From NCBI GenBank assembly GCA_900551245.1, contig URVC01000053.1:1-33422 (forward strand): DNA of 33,422 bases. The letters run 5' to 3'. Origin of the DNA: an uncultured bacterium. GTDB lineage: Bacteria; Verrucomicrobiota; Lentisphaeria; Victivallales; Victivallaceae. The position numbers and the translations under genes are program-made. Of the stretch, positions 14,701 to 21,755 are shown one piece after another; the first letter of the stretch is position 1; each line of letters starts with the position of its first letter. The notes beneath the pieces were generated by a model, which had not been told where the DNA came from, searched no databases, and saw only the letters and a program-made list of their open reading frames with translations.

Positions 14701-14937
14701 GCCGGTCAGCGACACCGGTTTGGCAAGTTTCAGCCGGAATTTGAGATAGGCGTTGCCGTTTGGTCTCGGTTTCGGCGTTCGTCCGGTCAGCCGGAGCATT
14801 CTTCTGCCGTTCCGGAAGACGAACTCCACTTTTCCGACTCCTTGCTGCAGCTGTGCCTGTTCCAGCAAATCGACCGCTGCGGCTTCCGCAAAAACGACAA
14901 CCGATAGTGCTGCGATCCAGAAAATCCGCATGTTCAT
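11779..14937 (-). CDS. Secreted heparinase II/III-type polysaccharide lyase
   Basis: A 1052-residue protein with a signal peptide (FWIAALSVVVFAEAAA). Residues about 25-330 form beta-rich, probably carbohydrate-binding regions. From about 350 to 700 an alpha/alpha-toroid is suggested (TRSIGHTILTAALVYDWCFD, MVVNGHGNEMQF with His496, SLWHNQGMAYG). The heparinase II/III beta-sandwich follows, with the signature SAGHQHLDAGSFQLYYRG (His710, His712, Asp714) and SIAHNTLLAYD. In this fold a His/Tyr pair cleaves uronic-acid-containing polysaccharides by beta-elimination. Whether the substrate is a glycosaminoglycan, alginate or another polyuronide cannot be told. It starts one base after the stop of prepilin-like gene 3, so translation is probably coupled. 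A second ATG at 14931 is an alternative start. Confidence 0.8.
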   Translation of the reverse strand: MNMRIFWIAALSVVVFAEAAAVDLLEQAQLQQGVGKVEFVFRNGRRMLRLTGRTPKPRPNGNAYLKFRLKLAKPVSLTGKAVRFRVEAARSPEYGGVIFNAFAPRAEKPAWSLMRWDKRLFSRHSLPYVLSAGSDRTLKWQTPPGADGRVDRLEFMFGSPFAGKEGEFYISEISVGPEHSPDDPVIQLEAERLPFPTENVEVVADRRFSGGKGIRLRDGVTDGAVEAQFQVHPGHYILSLTVAAEESVVREMKKMVNNADSPRLGIFCDDGPRRQRVVIYAHEAHNPFKERDVMDLRLTGGKHQIRIELRPGIRLDKLLLTPYQPPAVPEAAAKYQPSVVPPPEHPRVFLSRRTLPEIRRNLTHPENRAVWEKLQQTAASPARPRIDNPEISTWDRQFEQQIQAMAFVALMKKDRKLAREAAAAYRDYLHALWFDNMTDVTRSIGHTILTAALVYDWCFDSLKPAERAAMAARMIELAEQTEIGYPPFRQMVVNGHGNEMQFTRDMIAMGIALYDENPLPYRYNTYRFFEEIVPMHSFEYRSLWHNQGMAYGVVRFSGDVIAALLYERMNGVKAFPDYVKTLPYSWFYLRLPDGTMFRDGDDFYMTNQRGMYSSNYQSTFLSAAYSADPVLKGESKRQEIDVWKFNHPVQFLLLNNPLITAQSDYSHLPLTRIMPPPYPAMAVRTGWTNGKASRDVIAFLKGANYQSAGHQHLDAGSFQLYYRGLQAVDLGIYHHFGSPYDRNFNKRSIAHNTLLAYDPKEDWGWLSNDGGQQYFCGWPSGMSPANLKEMREKSQNGELLAADFGPDQQKPFYSFFKNDLAAAYTKKISRYVRSFLFLHTGRRGQPASLVVFDRVKTSGRGIRTFFVLNTLARPEKRGNTLVSRYGNGKLTTRILLPEGALRVESYSDAESRRVFGKQFDIPLTGLPEENGTRTMISPTEQQEETEFLTVLQPGDPEVKPAPIKFVKGRTHLELFLEDTLVLLGRDFEPVSESVTFSVPTSGGRVVFADFAAGQWTVLPLSGSGREYRFITAAGKLTGMLRLPPGSYRLIRR

Positions 14938-14938
14938 C

Positions 14939-15700
14939 TCATCTCACCATCGATTGAACTTTCTTCGTGAGCACGCAATGAATATAGATCAGGTAACTGT
15001 CTCCGTAAGGAGTCTTATTATGGAACCGCTCCATCGGAGCTGCATGGCCGTCAAAGAAGAGGGTATTGGCGCGGGTCGTGCCGTGTCGGGTCCATGAAAT
15101 CGCTCCGCCTTTCAGTTGAAATACCTTATCCGCCGTACCCCAGGCATTGATTCCTTCAATCATGTAGTAGGCGTCGAAAATCGCCATCTTCCTCCAGGGA
15201 GTGACAATGTCGTTGTGTTTGGTCCACGGTTTATCTTCCACACTGCCGACATAGCCGGCTTCCTTGTTTCGCCCGTAACCGCCGCAGTAGGCGATGGCAT
15301 CCCGGTCTGCATCCGGATCGTAGGCGGGCCACAGGTCCGCATGAATCCACTCGGTAAGTCCCCGCTCCAGATGAGCGGCGGGGCAGAGTGGTACCGCCGA
15401 CCCGTCGCTTTCGCGGGTGCCTTCCCGGGAGAACATGCCGCGGTCGTACTGGAACATGTACTGATACCAGCGGGTGGCGTTCAGGCCGTTACGAGCGGCA
15501 GGGATGACATAGTTGTTGTTGTCTCCCGCATAAAGCGCTTCCAGCGTTCCCATCTGTTTCAGGTTGCTGATGCATTTGATCTGCAGCGCCTTGCCGCGGG
15601 CTTTGTTGAGAGCGGGGAGCAGCATGGCGGCGAGAACTGCGATGATCGCGACAACTATGAGGAGTTCGATAAGGGTAAAAAAACTGGTTCTTTCTCTCAT
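14939..15700 (-). CDS. Prepilin-like H-x10-DG protein 3
   Basis: A 253-residue protein with a very short leader (MRERTSF) before FTLIELLIVVAIIAVLAAML, with Glu12 at +5, then LLPALNKARGKALQIKCISN. The C-terminal motif is HGTTRANTLFFDGH, one residue longer than the usual H-x9-DG. The residue before the cleavage position is Phe7 rather than Gly. Start 15700 is fixed by AAGGAG seven bases upstream. It is the first gene of an operon with the heparinase-type lyase and is divergent from an AraC gene. The conserved ends match the other three prepilin-like proteins, while the middle (ARNGLNATRWYQYMFQYDRG and onward) is its own. Confidence 0.85.
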   Translation of the reverse strand: MRERTSFFTLIELLIVVAIIAVLAAMLLPALNKARGKALQIKCISNLKQMGTLEALYAGDNNNYVIPAARNGLNATRWYQYMFQYDRGMFSREGTRESDGSAVPLCPAAHLERGLTEWIHADLWPAYDPDADRDAIAYCGGYGRNKEAGYVGSVEDKPWTKHNDIVTPWRKMAIFDAYYMIEGINAWGTADKVFQLKGGAISWTRHGTTRANTLFFDGHAAPMERFHNKTPYGDSYLIYIHCVLTKKVQSMVR

Positions 15701-15744
15701 TTCCGTGCTCCTTCCTTTTTCGATGATTTCCCGAAAAAAACGGA

Positions 15745-15773
15745 TTGATTTTATTCTATCTGTGATATAGTAT
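15745..15773 (+). promoter_or_regulatory. Candidate promoter of the AraC gene in an AT-rich divergent region
   Basis: TTGATT at 15745-15750, a 17-bp spacer and TAGTAT at 15768-15773. The 132-bp region between the divergent genes is nearly pure A/T from 15767 to 15806. On the minus strand it also offers TATAAT (15778-15773) towards the prepilin-like gene. Confidence 0.4.
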
Positions 15774-15832
15774 ATTATAAAAAAATTAAAAAAAAAATAC
15801 TTTTTCCGGACAAAAGAATAAGGAAAACCATC

Positions 15833-16753
15833 ATGCACGAGGAATTCATTTTCCCGCCGGCCGCCGATCCACGATCGCCATTCCGTCTGCATCTGGCAGG
15901 GAGTTCCTACTGTGACGGAACCTATCGCATCGACAAGCGGAAGCGGGACTTCTATTTCGTCTTTGAATATATCGAATGTGGCCGCGGTACCTTGATGATC
16001 GATGATATGGAATATGCGCCGGAAGCAGGTGACGTCTACATTGTGCCGAACAGCGGTCGCTGTTCCTACTGGTCCTGTGCGGAGGACCCCTGGGTGAAGC
16101 ACTGGTTCAATGTCAGCGGTCCGTTGGTGACGGAGCTGTTGCGACTCTATTCGCTGGAAAATATTCACCTTATCCGGAACTTCTCCCGTCCGGAACTTTT
16201 CACGGAAGGACTTAAGAGGCTTCGGCAGCATCCGGAACAGGCCCATCTGCCCCTTGGACCGGAGATCATCAGCTCCATCATCGCTCAAGTCGCTGACGAT
16301 GTCCTGACCCGGCAGGATGTCAACCACCCGGTCAGCGACGAAGGACGGTTGTTGAGGGAGTTTCTGGAGAAACAGATTTTCCAGCCGATGCCCAGCTTGT
16401 CAGAGATGGGGCGGTTGCTGCATCGTTCCGAGATTCAGACCACCCGGATTTTCCGCCGCGACTTCGGTGAGACTCCCTATCAATATCTGCTCAAACGGAA
16501 ACTGGCTGCCGCGCAGGAGTTGCTTCATTGTACCCGGCGAACTGTCAAGCAGATTTCCGCCGATCTGCACTTCTCCAATGAATACTATTTTGCAGGGCTC
16601 TTCAAACGCAAAATCGGCTATTCTCCCGGGCGGTACCGCCGTACTGTTGAAGCAGGCAAAGTGATTCAATTCGATATTGTGGAGATTGAACCCGGCAAAT
16701 ACGTCAATCAGAAATTTTGTTTGCCGGAGAATGCAGATCAGAAGCGATCCTGA
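15833..16753 (+). CDS. AraC family transcriptional regulator
   Basis: A 306-residue regulator. The N-terminal cupin is visible in DFYFVFEYIECGRGTLMIDD and GDVYIVPNSGRCSYWS. The C-terminal AraC domain has two helix-turn-helix units: MPSLSEMGRLLHRSEIQTTR, then TVKQISADLHFSNEYYFAGL with FKRKIGYSPGRYR. About 30 extra residues follow. It is divergent from the prepilin-like 3/heparinase-type lyase operon and most likely controls it. Start ATG 15833 has AAGGAAAA a few bases upstream. The inferred ligand is a breakdown product of the lyase substrate. Confidence 0.85.
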   Translation: MHEEFIFPPAADPRSPFRLHLAGSSYCDGTYRIDKRKRDFYFVFEYIECGRGTLMIDDMEYAPEAGDVYIVPNSGRCSYWSCAEDPWVKHWFNVSGPLVTELLRLYSLENIHLIRNFSRPELFTEGLKRLRQHPEQAHLPLGPEIISSIIAQVADDVLTRQDVNHPVSDEGRLLREFLEKQIFQPMPSLSEMGRLLHRSEIQTTRIFRRDFGETPYQYLLKRKLAAAQELLHCTRRTVKQISADLHFSNEYYFAGLFKRKIGYSPGRYRRTVEAGKVIQFDIVEIEPGKYVNQKFCLPENADQKRS

Positions 16754-16787
16754 GCATTTGTTCTACATTGAGATTTTTCCGCCGGAA

Positions 16788-16817
16788 CTGGCATTGAAGG
16801 CTCTTTTGTGGTATATT
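16788..16817 (+). promoter_or_regulatory. Promoter candidate for the ClC gene
   Basis: CTGGCA at 16788-16793, 18 bp, then TATATT at 16812-16817 in the context gtGGTATATTATgg, 28 bp before the start. AGGAG lies just ahead of ATG 16846. Confidence 0.4.
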
Positions 16818-16845
16818 ATGGAATTTACAGTAACACAGGAGAGCG

Positions 16846-18660
16846 ATGAAAAAATTTCTGCTCCGGCTTCACCGCCGGTTTATTCTGCGGGCTGTCCGGT
16901 TCTGGCAGACCCGCTGGGGCGAGCGGAGTCTCATCATTCTGCTGGCAATTCTGATCGGCGGCGCCGCCGCTCTCGCCGCCGCATTGCTTCATACGCTGGT
17001 GACCCGGCTCGAAGCGTTCGGCATCTGGCTCGCCGGTACTCCGCATGACGACCACGGCTTCGGCTGGCTCGGCATTCTCCTCGTTCTGCCGCTGGCGGGT
17101 ATGTTGCTCTCCTTCCTCGTTCAGCGCTATCTGGGCGGACCGCGGTATGCGAAAAGTCTGAGTCCGCTCATCCTCGCACTGAACCGGCGGCGGACCGGCA
17201 TCCCGGTGGTCGAACTCTTCAACCATATGCTCTCAAGCGCCCTTTCGGTCGGCCTCGGCGGTTCCGCCGGATTGGAGGCCCCGAGCGTCCTCACCGGCGC
17301 CGCCATCGGCGCGAACAGCGCCGGATTTCTCCACATCGACCGCCGCCACCGCAGTCTGCTGGTCGGTTGCGGTTCCGCCGCCGCCATCTCCGCCATCTTC
17401 GACAGCCCCATCGCCGGGGTTCTGTTCGCCGCCGAGGTGCTGTTACCGGAGTTCAGCGTATCGGCGCTGATTCCGATGATCATGTCCAGCGCGGTCGCCA
17501 CGGTGGTGTCGCGCCAAATCATCGGCGACAACCAGTTCTTCCTCGCGATCAATGCCCCGTGGCAGGCGAACGCCATCCCCTGCTACTTCCTCTGCGGCAT
17601 TTTCTGCGCACTGGTCGGCGTCTACGTCATCAAGGCCGCTTACTTCACCTCCGCCCAGCTCAAGAGCCGCTTCCGCAATCCGTGGCTGCGGCTCTTTGCC
17701 GGCGGCAGTGTGCTCTGCCTCATCCTGCTGATGTTCCCGCTGCTGCGCGGGCAGGGGTACCTCTACATCGAGAAGCTCTTCACCGGCGATATGGCGGGGC
17801 TGGTCGCCTCCGCTCCGCTGCTCGGCTGGATTCCTTCTCAGTCTGCATTGCTGGTGATTCTGGTCGCGGTGGTGATTCTTGGCAAGGTGATCGCCTCGGT
17901 GCTGACGGTGGATGCCGGCGGCGACGGCGGCATCTTCGCGCCGTCGATGTTCATCGGCGCCTTCACCGGATTCGCCTTCGCGCGGCTGGTCAACCTGACC
18001 GGCGTGATTCAGCTGCAGGAGTACAACTTCGTCGCGGTCGGCATGTGCGGCGTCTTCACCGCGGTGATGCGTGCGCCGCTGACCGGAATCTTCCTCATCG
18101 CCGAAGTGACCGGCGGCTACATTCTGCTGGTGCCGCTGATGATCGTCTCGTCGGTGTCGTGGTTCGTGGCGCGCTTCTTCGAGCCGAACTCCATCTACCG
18201 GAAGGCGCTGGTGGAAAACAACCTGCTCGACGACGACCGCGACCGCACCATGCTGCGCCGGCTGCCGGTGCGGCTGCTGTTGTCGCGCGACTACCACGTG
18301 CTCAAACTCAACGATCCGCTGCAGAAGGTGACCGGGCTGGTCGAGCGGACTCCGGAGGAGATCTTCCCGGTGCTCGACGACAACGGCAAGCTGATCGGGG
18401 TGGTCCATCTGGAGAAGATCCTTGCGGTGATGCTCAACCCCAAGGTGTACAGTCTCCTGGTGGTGTTCGACCTGATGGAGCCGCCGCTCGGAATCGTCTC
18501 GCCCGACGACGATCTCGCCTGGGCGATGGCGAACTTCGAAAAGCACAACCTCGCCTATCTGCCGGTCTGCGACGCCTCCGGGACCTTCCACGGATTCATC
18601 GCCAAGGCGTCGATTTTCAACCGGTACCGGCGGATGGTGCGTGAGAGCGACAGTTTTTAA
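16846..18660 (+). CDS. ClC family anion channel/transporter with CBS domains
   Basis: A 604-residue inner-membrane protein. The ClC core spans about residues 25-460. The gating glutamate lies in GGSAGLEAPS (Glu144) and the second selectivity motif is GIFAPS (from Gly362). The first motif, GSGIP in E. coli ClcA, is replaced here by GGPRYAKSLSP. In the segment LFAAEVLLPEF the position of the inner proton-gate glutamate (ClcA Glu203) appears to be Val. As I recall, Bacteroidetes homologues share the GGSVGAEAP-type filter, so this is a subfamily trait rather than damage. The C-terminal 130 residues form a CBS pair (VTGLVERTPEEIFPVLDDNG, LAYLPVCDASGTFHGF). The stop overlaps the stop of convergent queC. 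Confidence 0.88.
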   Translation: MKKFLLRLHRRFILRAVRFWQTRWGERSLIILLAILIGGAAALAAALLHTLVTRLEAFGIWLAGTPHDDHGFGWLGILLVLPLAGMLLSFLVQRYLGGPRYAKSLSPLILALNRRRTGIPVVELFNHMLSSALSVGLGGSAGLEAPSVLTGAAIGANSAGFLHIDRRHRSLLVGCGSAAAISAIFDSPIAGVLFAAEVLLPEFSVSALIPMIMSSAVATVVSRQIIGDNQFFLAINAPWQANAIPCYFLCGIFCALVGVYVIKAAYFTSAQLKSRFRNPWLRLFAGGSVLCLILLMFPLLRGQGYLYIEKLFTGDMAGLVASAPLLGWIPSQSALLVILVAVVILGKVIASVLTVDAGGDGGIFAPSMFIGAFTGFAFARLVNLTGVIQLQEYNFVAVGMCGVFTAVMRAPLTGIFLIAEVTGGYILLVPLMIVSSVSWFVARFFEPNSIYRKALVENNLLDDDRDRTMLRRLPVRLLLSRDYHVLKLNDPLQKVTGLVERTPEEIFPVLDDNGKLIGVVHLEKILAVMLNPKVYSLLVVFDLMEPPLGIVSPDDDLAWAMANFEKHNLAYLPVCDASGTFHGFIAKASIFNRYRRMVRESDSF

Positions 18661-19340
18661 TTGCCGCTGTAACGGGTCGGATCGGGGACGCCCGCTTCAC
18701 GGAACCCGGCGATTCGAAGTGCACAGCTCGCGCATTTGCCGCAGGAGCGCCCTTCTGCATCCGGATTGTAGCAGCTGGTGGTCAAGGCGTAGTCCACGCC
18801 GAGCGCGGTGCCGCGCCGGATGATCTCCGCCTTGCTCAAATTCTGGAGCGGGGCGTTGATCGAATAGCGCCACCCTTCGTCGACGGCGCAGGTGCCGAGG
18901 CGGGCGGTTTCGGCGAAGGACTCGATGAACTTCGGCCGGCAGTCCGGATAGCCCGAATAGTCCACGCTGTTGACGCCGATGAAGATGTCGCGCGCGCCGA
19001 GCACCTCCGCCCACGCGGTGGCGAAGGAGAGGAAGATCAGATTCCGGGCGGGCACGTAGGTGATCGGAATTCCCTTCGACTCCTCCGCATCCGGCACTGG
19101 AATTGCGTCGTCGGTCAGCGCCGAGCCGCCCCAGAGCCGGAGGTCGATCCGGACCGTGTGGTGGAGCGCCGCGCCGAGACTGCGGGCGACGTTTGCGGCC
19201 GCAGTCAGCTCACAGCGGTGGCGCTGTCCGTAATCGAAGCTCAATGCGTAACAGGAGAATCCCTCCGCCCTGGCGATCGCCAGCACGGTGGCGGAGTCGA
19301 GTCCGCCGCTCAACAAAACAACTGCCCGTTTTTCCGACAT
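18657..19340 (-). CDS. queC: 7-cyano-7-deazaguanine synthase QueC
   Basis: A 227-residue enzyme that converts 7-carboxy-7-deazaguanine to preQ0 with ATP and ammonia in queuosine synthesis. The ATP PP-loop SGGLDS lies at residues 11-16, followed by SFDYGQRHRCEL. Further family motifs are YVPARNLIFLS, GVNSVDYSGYPDCRP and INAPLQNLSKAEI. Zinc ligands are Cys190, Cys200, Cys203 and Cys206 (SCGKCASC). The start at 19340 is chosen because the family begins with this segment and AGGA lies upstream. It stands alone, without queD, queE or queF nearby, convergent with the ClC gene, with a 4-bp overlap of the two ends. Confidence 0.96.
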   Translation of the reverse strand: MSEKRAVVLLSGGLDSATVLAIARAEGFSCYALSFDYGQRHRCELTAAANVARSLGAALHHTVRIDLRLWGGSALTDDAIPVPDAEESKGIPITYVPARNLIFLSFATAWAEVLGARDIFIGVNSVDYSGYPDCRPKFIESFAETARLGTCAVDEGWRYSINAPLQNLSKAEIIRRGTALGVDYALTTSCYNPDAEGRSCGKCASCALRIAGFREAGVPDPTRYSGN

Positions 19341-19426
19341 GATATAAAATTCCTGCAATACCCTGTAGATGAAACAGCGGAAACGACCGCTCAAATTGCA
19401 CAGAAGCGGCAATCCGTACTCCCTAT

Positions 19427-19455
19427 AATATATCGTTTGCGGCTGGAAAGTTCAA
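19427..19455 (-). promoter_or_regulatory. queC promoter
   Basis: On the minus strand TTGAAC (19455-19450), a 17-bp spacer and TATATT (19432-19427). The leader of about 80 nt can form small hairpins (CCGCT with AGCGG; CTGT with ACAG). I do not see a preQ1 riboswitch consensus in it. Confidence 0.6.
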
Positions 19456-19694
19456 TCGGGAAACATGCGAAAATCGCCGATGCATTCCTCTCGGCGACTT
19501 TCTCCGGGGCGCAAAAAATTTATCAAACACCATTGAAAATCAAAGAGACGATACGACATCAACAATGGTGGAAAACTGGTGGGAGACGATGGATGTTTCG
19601 TTTCCGGGGGACCCTGCCGACGGGATCGTTTCGAGCCAGTGTGTCCAGCCTGATTCATCCGGTGGAAATTCCTCGTTTCAGCTCTGGTTCCCAA
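19456..19694. other. Intergenic region between queC and the exonuclease operon
   Basis: Between the two divergent promoters about 240 bp hold no recognised gene. A 58-codon ORF runs on the plus strand from ATG 19565 to TGA 19741 (MVENWWETMDVSFPGDPADG at its start). It has no ribosome binding site and runs through the next promoter, so it is more likely chance or a gene remnant. Confidence 0.4.
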
Positions 19695-19723
19695 TGGAAA
19701 AAAACGCTCCTTTGCGGTATATT
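19695..19723 (+). promoter_or_regulatory. Promoter of the exonuclease/rnhA/amidohydrolase operon
   Basis: TGGAAA at 19695-19700, a 17-bp spacer and TATATT at 19718-19723 in the context GCGGTATATTATC. The leader is very short; AAGGAG at 19731-19736 precedes ATG 19745. Confidence 0.5.
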
Positions 19724-19744
19724 ATCGGCGAAGGAGTATGAAAT

Positions 19745-20371
19745 ATGGTCGTCGCACTGGATTTTGAAACCGCCAACGCCGATCCCGGCAGCATCTGCGC
19801 GGTGGGGCTGACGTTTCTCGGGGAGGACGGGCAGCTGTGTTCCCGCGGGACGCTGGTGCGGCCGCCGCGCGCATGCAACTGGTTCAGCAGCTTCAACATC
19901 GCGGTTCACCACATCACCCCGGCGATGGTGCGCGAGGCCCCCGAATGGGGGGATCTCTGGCCGAAGCTCGCGCCCCGGCTGGAGGGGGCGACGATCCTTG
20001 CCCATAACGCGGCGTTCGATATCGGCGTGCTCCGGAGAGGGCTGGAACTGTACGGATTCGACTATCCGACGCTCGACTTTTTCTGCACCTGCAAGAGCGC
20101 CCGCCGGGTGTGGCCGGAGCTGCCCAACCACCGGCTCGACACGGTGGCGGCGCACATCGGCCACCGCTTTCTCCACCACGACGCGCGGGAGGACGCCGAA
20201 GCGGCGGCACGGGCGTTTCTCGCCATGTTGCGGGAGCGGAACTGCTCGAACTGCGCGGAACTGGCCGAATCGGTCGGAATCCGTCTCGGCCGCCTCTACC
20301 CCGGCGGCTGGGAGCCTTGCAACGTGATTCCACGCCGGAGACGCGCCGCGCAACATGCGAAACAGGAATGA
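19745..20371 (+). CDS. DEDDh 3'-5' exonuclease (DnaQ/RNase T-like)
   Basis: A 208-residue protein of the DnaQ-like exonuclease superfamily. All five acidic/His positions are visible: Asp6 and Glu8 in LDFETAN, Asp92 in AHNAAFD, His145 and Asp150 in HHDAREDA. It should be a magnesium-dependent 3'-5' exonuclease acting on DNA or RNA; the residues do not say which. After the catalytic fold (to about 165) a short basic tail (IPRRRRAAQHAK) may bind nucleic acid. AAGGAG stands eight bases before the start. It is followed after six bases by the RNase HI gene, which suggests a shared role in nucleic acid turnover. Confidence 0.88.
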   Translation: MVVALDFETANADPGSICAVGLTFLGEDGQLCSRGTLVRPPRACNWFSSFNIAVHHITPAMVREAPEWGDLWPKLAPRLEGATILAHNAAFDIGVLRRGLELYGFDYPTLDFFCTCKSARRVWPELPNHRLDTVAAHIGHRFLHHDAREDAEAAARAFLAMLRERNCSNCAELAESVGIRLGRLYPGGWEPCNVIPRRRRAAQHAKQE

Positions 20372-20377
20372 GAGATC

Positions 20378-20833
20378 GTGAAGCAGATTGAAATTTACAC
20401 CGACGGCGCCTGCCGGGGGAATCCCGGTCCGGGCGGATACGGCGCGGTGCTCAAATACCGGCGGCACCGGAAGGAGATTTCCGGAGGGTTCCGGGAGACG
20501 ACCAACAACCGGATGGAGATCTTCGCCGCGATCGCCGCGCTGGAGCAGCTGATCGAACCGTGCGAGATCACCCTCTATTCGGATTCCCGCTATCTCGTGG
20601 ACGCCGTCTCAAAGCGGTGGCTCGCTAACTGGAAGCGCCGGGGCTGGATCAAGGCCGACAAACAGCCGGTGTTGAACGTCGATCTCTGGCGGCGGCTGGA
20701 GGCGGCGATGGCGCCGCACCGGCTGAAGTTCGTCTGGGTGCGCGGGCACGCCTCGAATGCGGAGAACAACCGGTGCGACGAACTGGCGGTCGCCGCCGCG
20801 ACCCGGGGAAATCTCCCCGAGGACCCGCGGTGA
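20378..20833 (+). CDS. rnhA: Ribonuclease HI
   Basis: A 151-residue enzyme that cuts RNA in RNA-DNA hybrids, for example during primer removal. The active-site residues are Asp9 (YTDGACRGNPGPGG), Glu47 (TTNNRMEIFAAIAALE), Asp69 (YSDSRYLVDAV) and Asp134 (NNRCDELA). The flexible-loop histidine is His124 (VRGHASNAENN). The basic handle region (WLANWKRRGWIKADKQPV) is present. Length fits the bacterial enzyme. It starts at GTG 20378 just after the exonuclease stop and is followed 43 bp later by the amidohydrolase gene, so the three are probably one operon. Confidence 0.96.
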   Translation: MKQIEIYTDGACRGNPGPGGYGAVLKYRRHRKEISGGFRETTNNRMEIFAAIAALEQLIEPCEITLYSDSRYLVDAVSKRWLANWKRRGWIKADKQPVLNVDLWRRLEAAMAPHRLKFVWVRGHASNAENNRCDELAVAAATRGNLPEDPR

Positions 20834-20876
20834 CGGCTGTGCGCTGAAGGCGTGCAAAGAGAAGGAGCTGATTGCC

Positions 20877-21755
20877 ATGAAAATTATCGATGTGCACATT
20901 CATTTCACCGACCACGAGGGATTCCGGGAGACGGCGCGGAAGGCCGGACACGAGAACTCCGCGGAACATCTGCGCCGGGAGTTCGAGCGGCTGGGAATCG
21001 TCATGGCGGTGGCGATGGGGGCCGGGCGCGGCGGCGACGTCGACGGATTGAGCGTGCCCCGGGCGGTCGATCTCGGCGGCCCGTTCGACCCGGTCCGCTA
21101 CGGACAGCCGGAGTTCATCGCCTTCTGCTGCGGGGTGGAGAGCCGGACGCTGACGCCGGAGAACGCCCGCCGTTCCGCGGCGCTCTTCGAACCGATGCTG
21201 CAGATGAAGCAGTGCGTCGGCATCAAGCTCTACCCCGGCTACAACCGCTGTTATCTCGCGGACCCGATTCACCATCCGTTCTACGAACTCGCGGAGAAGT
21301 ACGATGTGCCGGTGGTGATCCATACCGGCGACACCGCTTCGTCGAATGGAATTCTCAAGTACGCCCACCCGTTGACGGTGGATGAGGTCGCGGTGGAGTT
21401 CCCGCGGGTGCGGTTCGTGATGGCGCACTACGGCAATCCGTGGATCGTCGACGCGACCGAGGTGGCGGCGAAGAATCCGAATGTCTTCATCGACCTCTCC
21501 GGGCTGGCGGTCGGGAAGTTTGAGCCGCGGGAGTTTTTCGATCACTACCGCGGCTACCTCGACCACATCCGGACCTGGATCGCCTACCTCTCCGACTACG
21601 GCAAACTGATGTACGGCTCGGACTGGCCGCTGGTCAATCTGGAGAACTACATCGAGGTGGTGAAGAGCCTGATTCCGGCGGACCACCACGACGAAGTGTT
21701 CTATCAGAATGCGCTGCGGGTATTTTCAAAACTGGTCCCGCTGCTGCCCCGCTGA
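20877..21755 (+). CDS. Metal-dependent hydrolase, amidohydrolase 2 family
   Basis: A 292-residue TIM-barrel hydrolase. Metal ligands are visible as His7 and His9 (DVHIHF), His149 (VVIHTGD), His184 (MAHYGNPW) and Asp249 (YGSDWP), the order expected for the Amidohydro_2 family (decarboxylases, lactonases and related enzymes). GIKLYPGY is also typical of the family. The substrate cannot be predicted. Start 20877 is chosen because the HxH motif should be near the N-terminus and GAAGGAG lies nine bases upstream; a longer frame runs back into rnhA but is not protein-like. Its last 30 bp overlap the end of the convergent lyase gene. Confidence 0.85.
   Translation: MKIIDVHIHFTDHEGFRETARKAGHENSAEHLRREFERLGIVMAVAMGAGRGGDVDGLSVPRAVDLGGPFDPVRYGQPEFIAFCCGVESRTLTPENARRSAALFEPMLQMKQCVGIKLYPGYNRCYLADPIHHPFYELAEKYDVPVVIHTGDTASSNGILKYAHPLTVDEVAVEFPRVRFVMAHYGNPWIVDATEVAAKNPNVFIDLSGLAVGKFEPREFFDHYRGYLDHIRTWIAYLSDYGKLMYGSDWPLVNLENYIEVVKSLIPADHHDEVFYQNALRVFSKLVPLLPR

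Noticed and set aside
14939..16327. A 462-residue version of prepilin-like protein 3
   Set aside because: The first 209 codons run through the divergent AraC gene and an A/T tract; AAGGAG and the FTLIE segment fix the start at 15700.
17367..18644. Two long frames (plus strand, other phase; and minus strand 17443-18591) within the ClC gene
   Set aside because: Arginine/histidine-rich, domain-free shadows of a high-GC gene with intact ClC and CBS motifs.
19341..19426. preQ1 riboswitch before queC
   Set aside because: I could not fit the leader to the preQ1-I or preQ1-II consensus.
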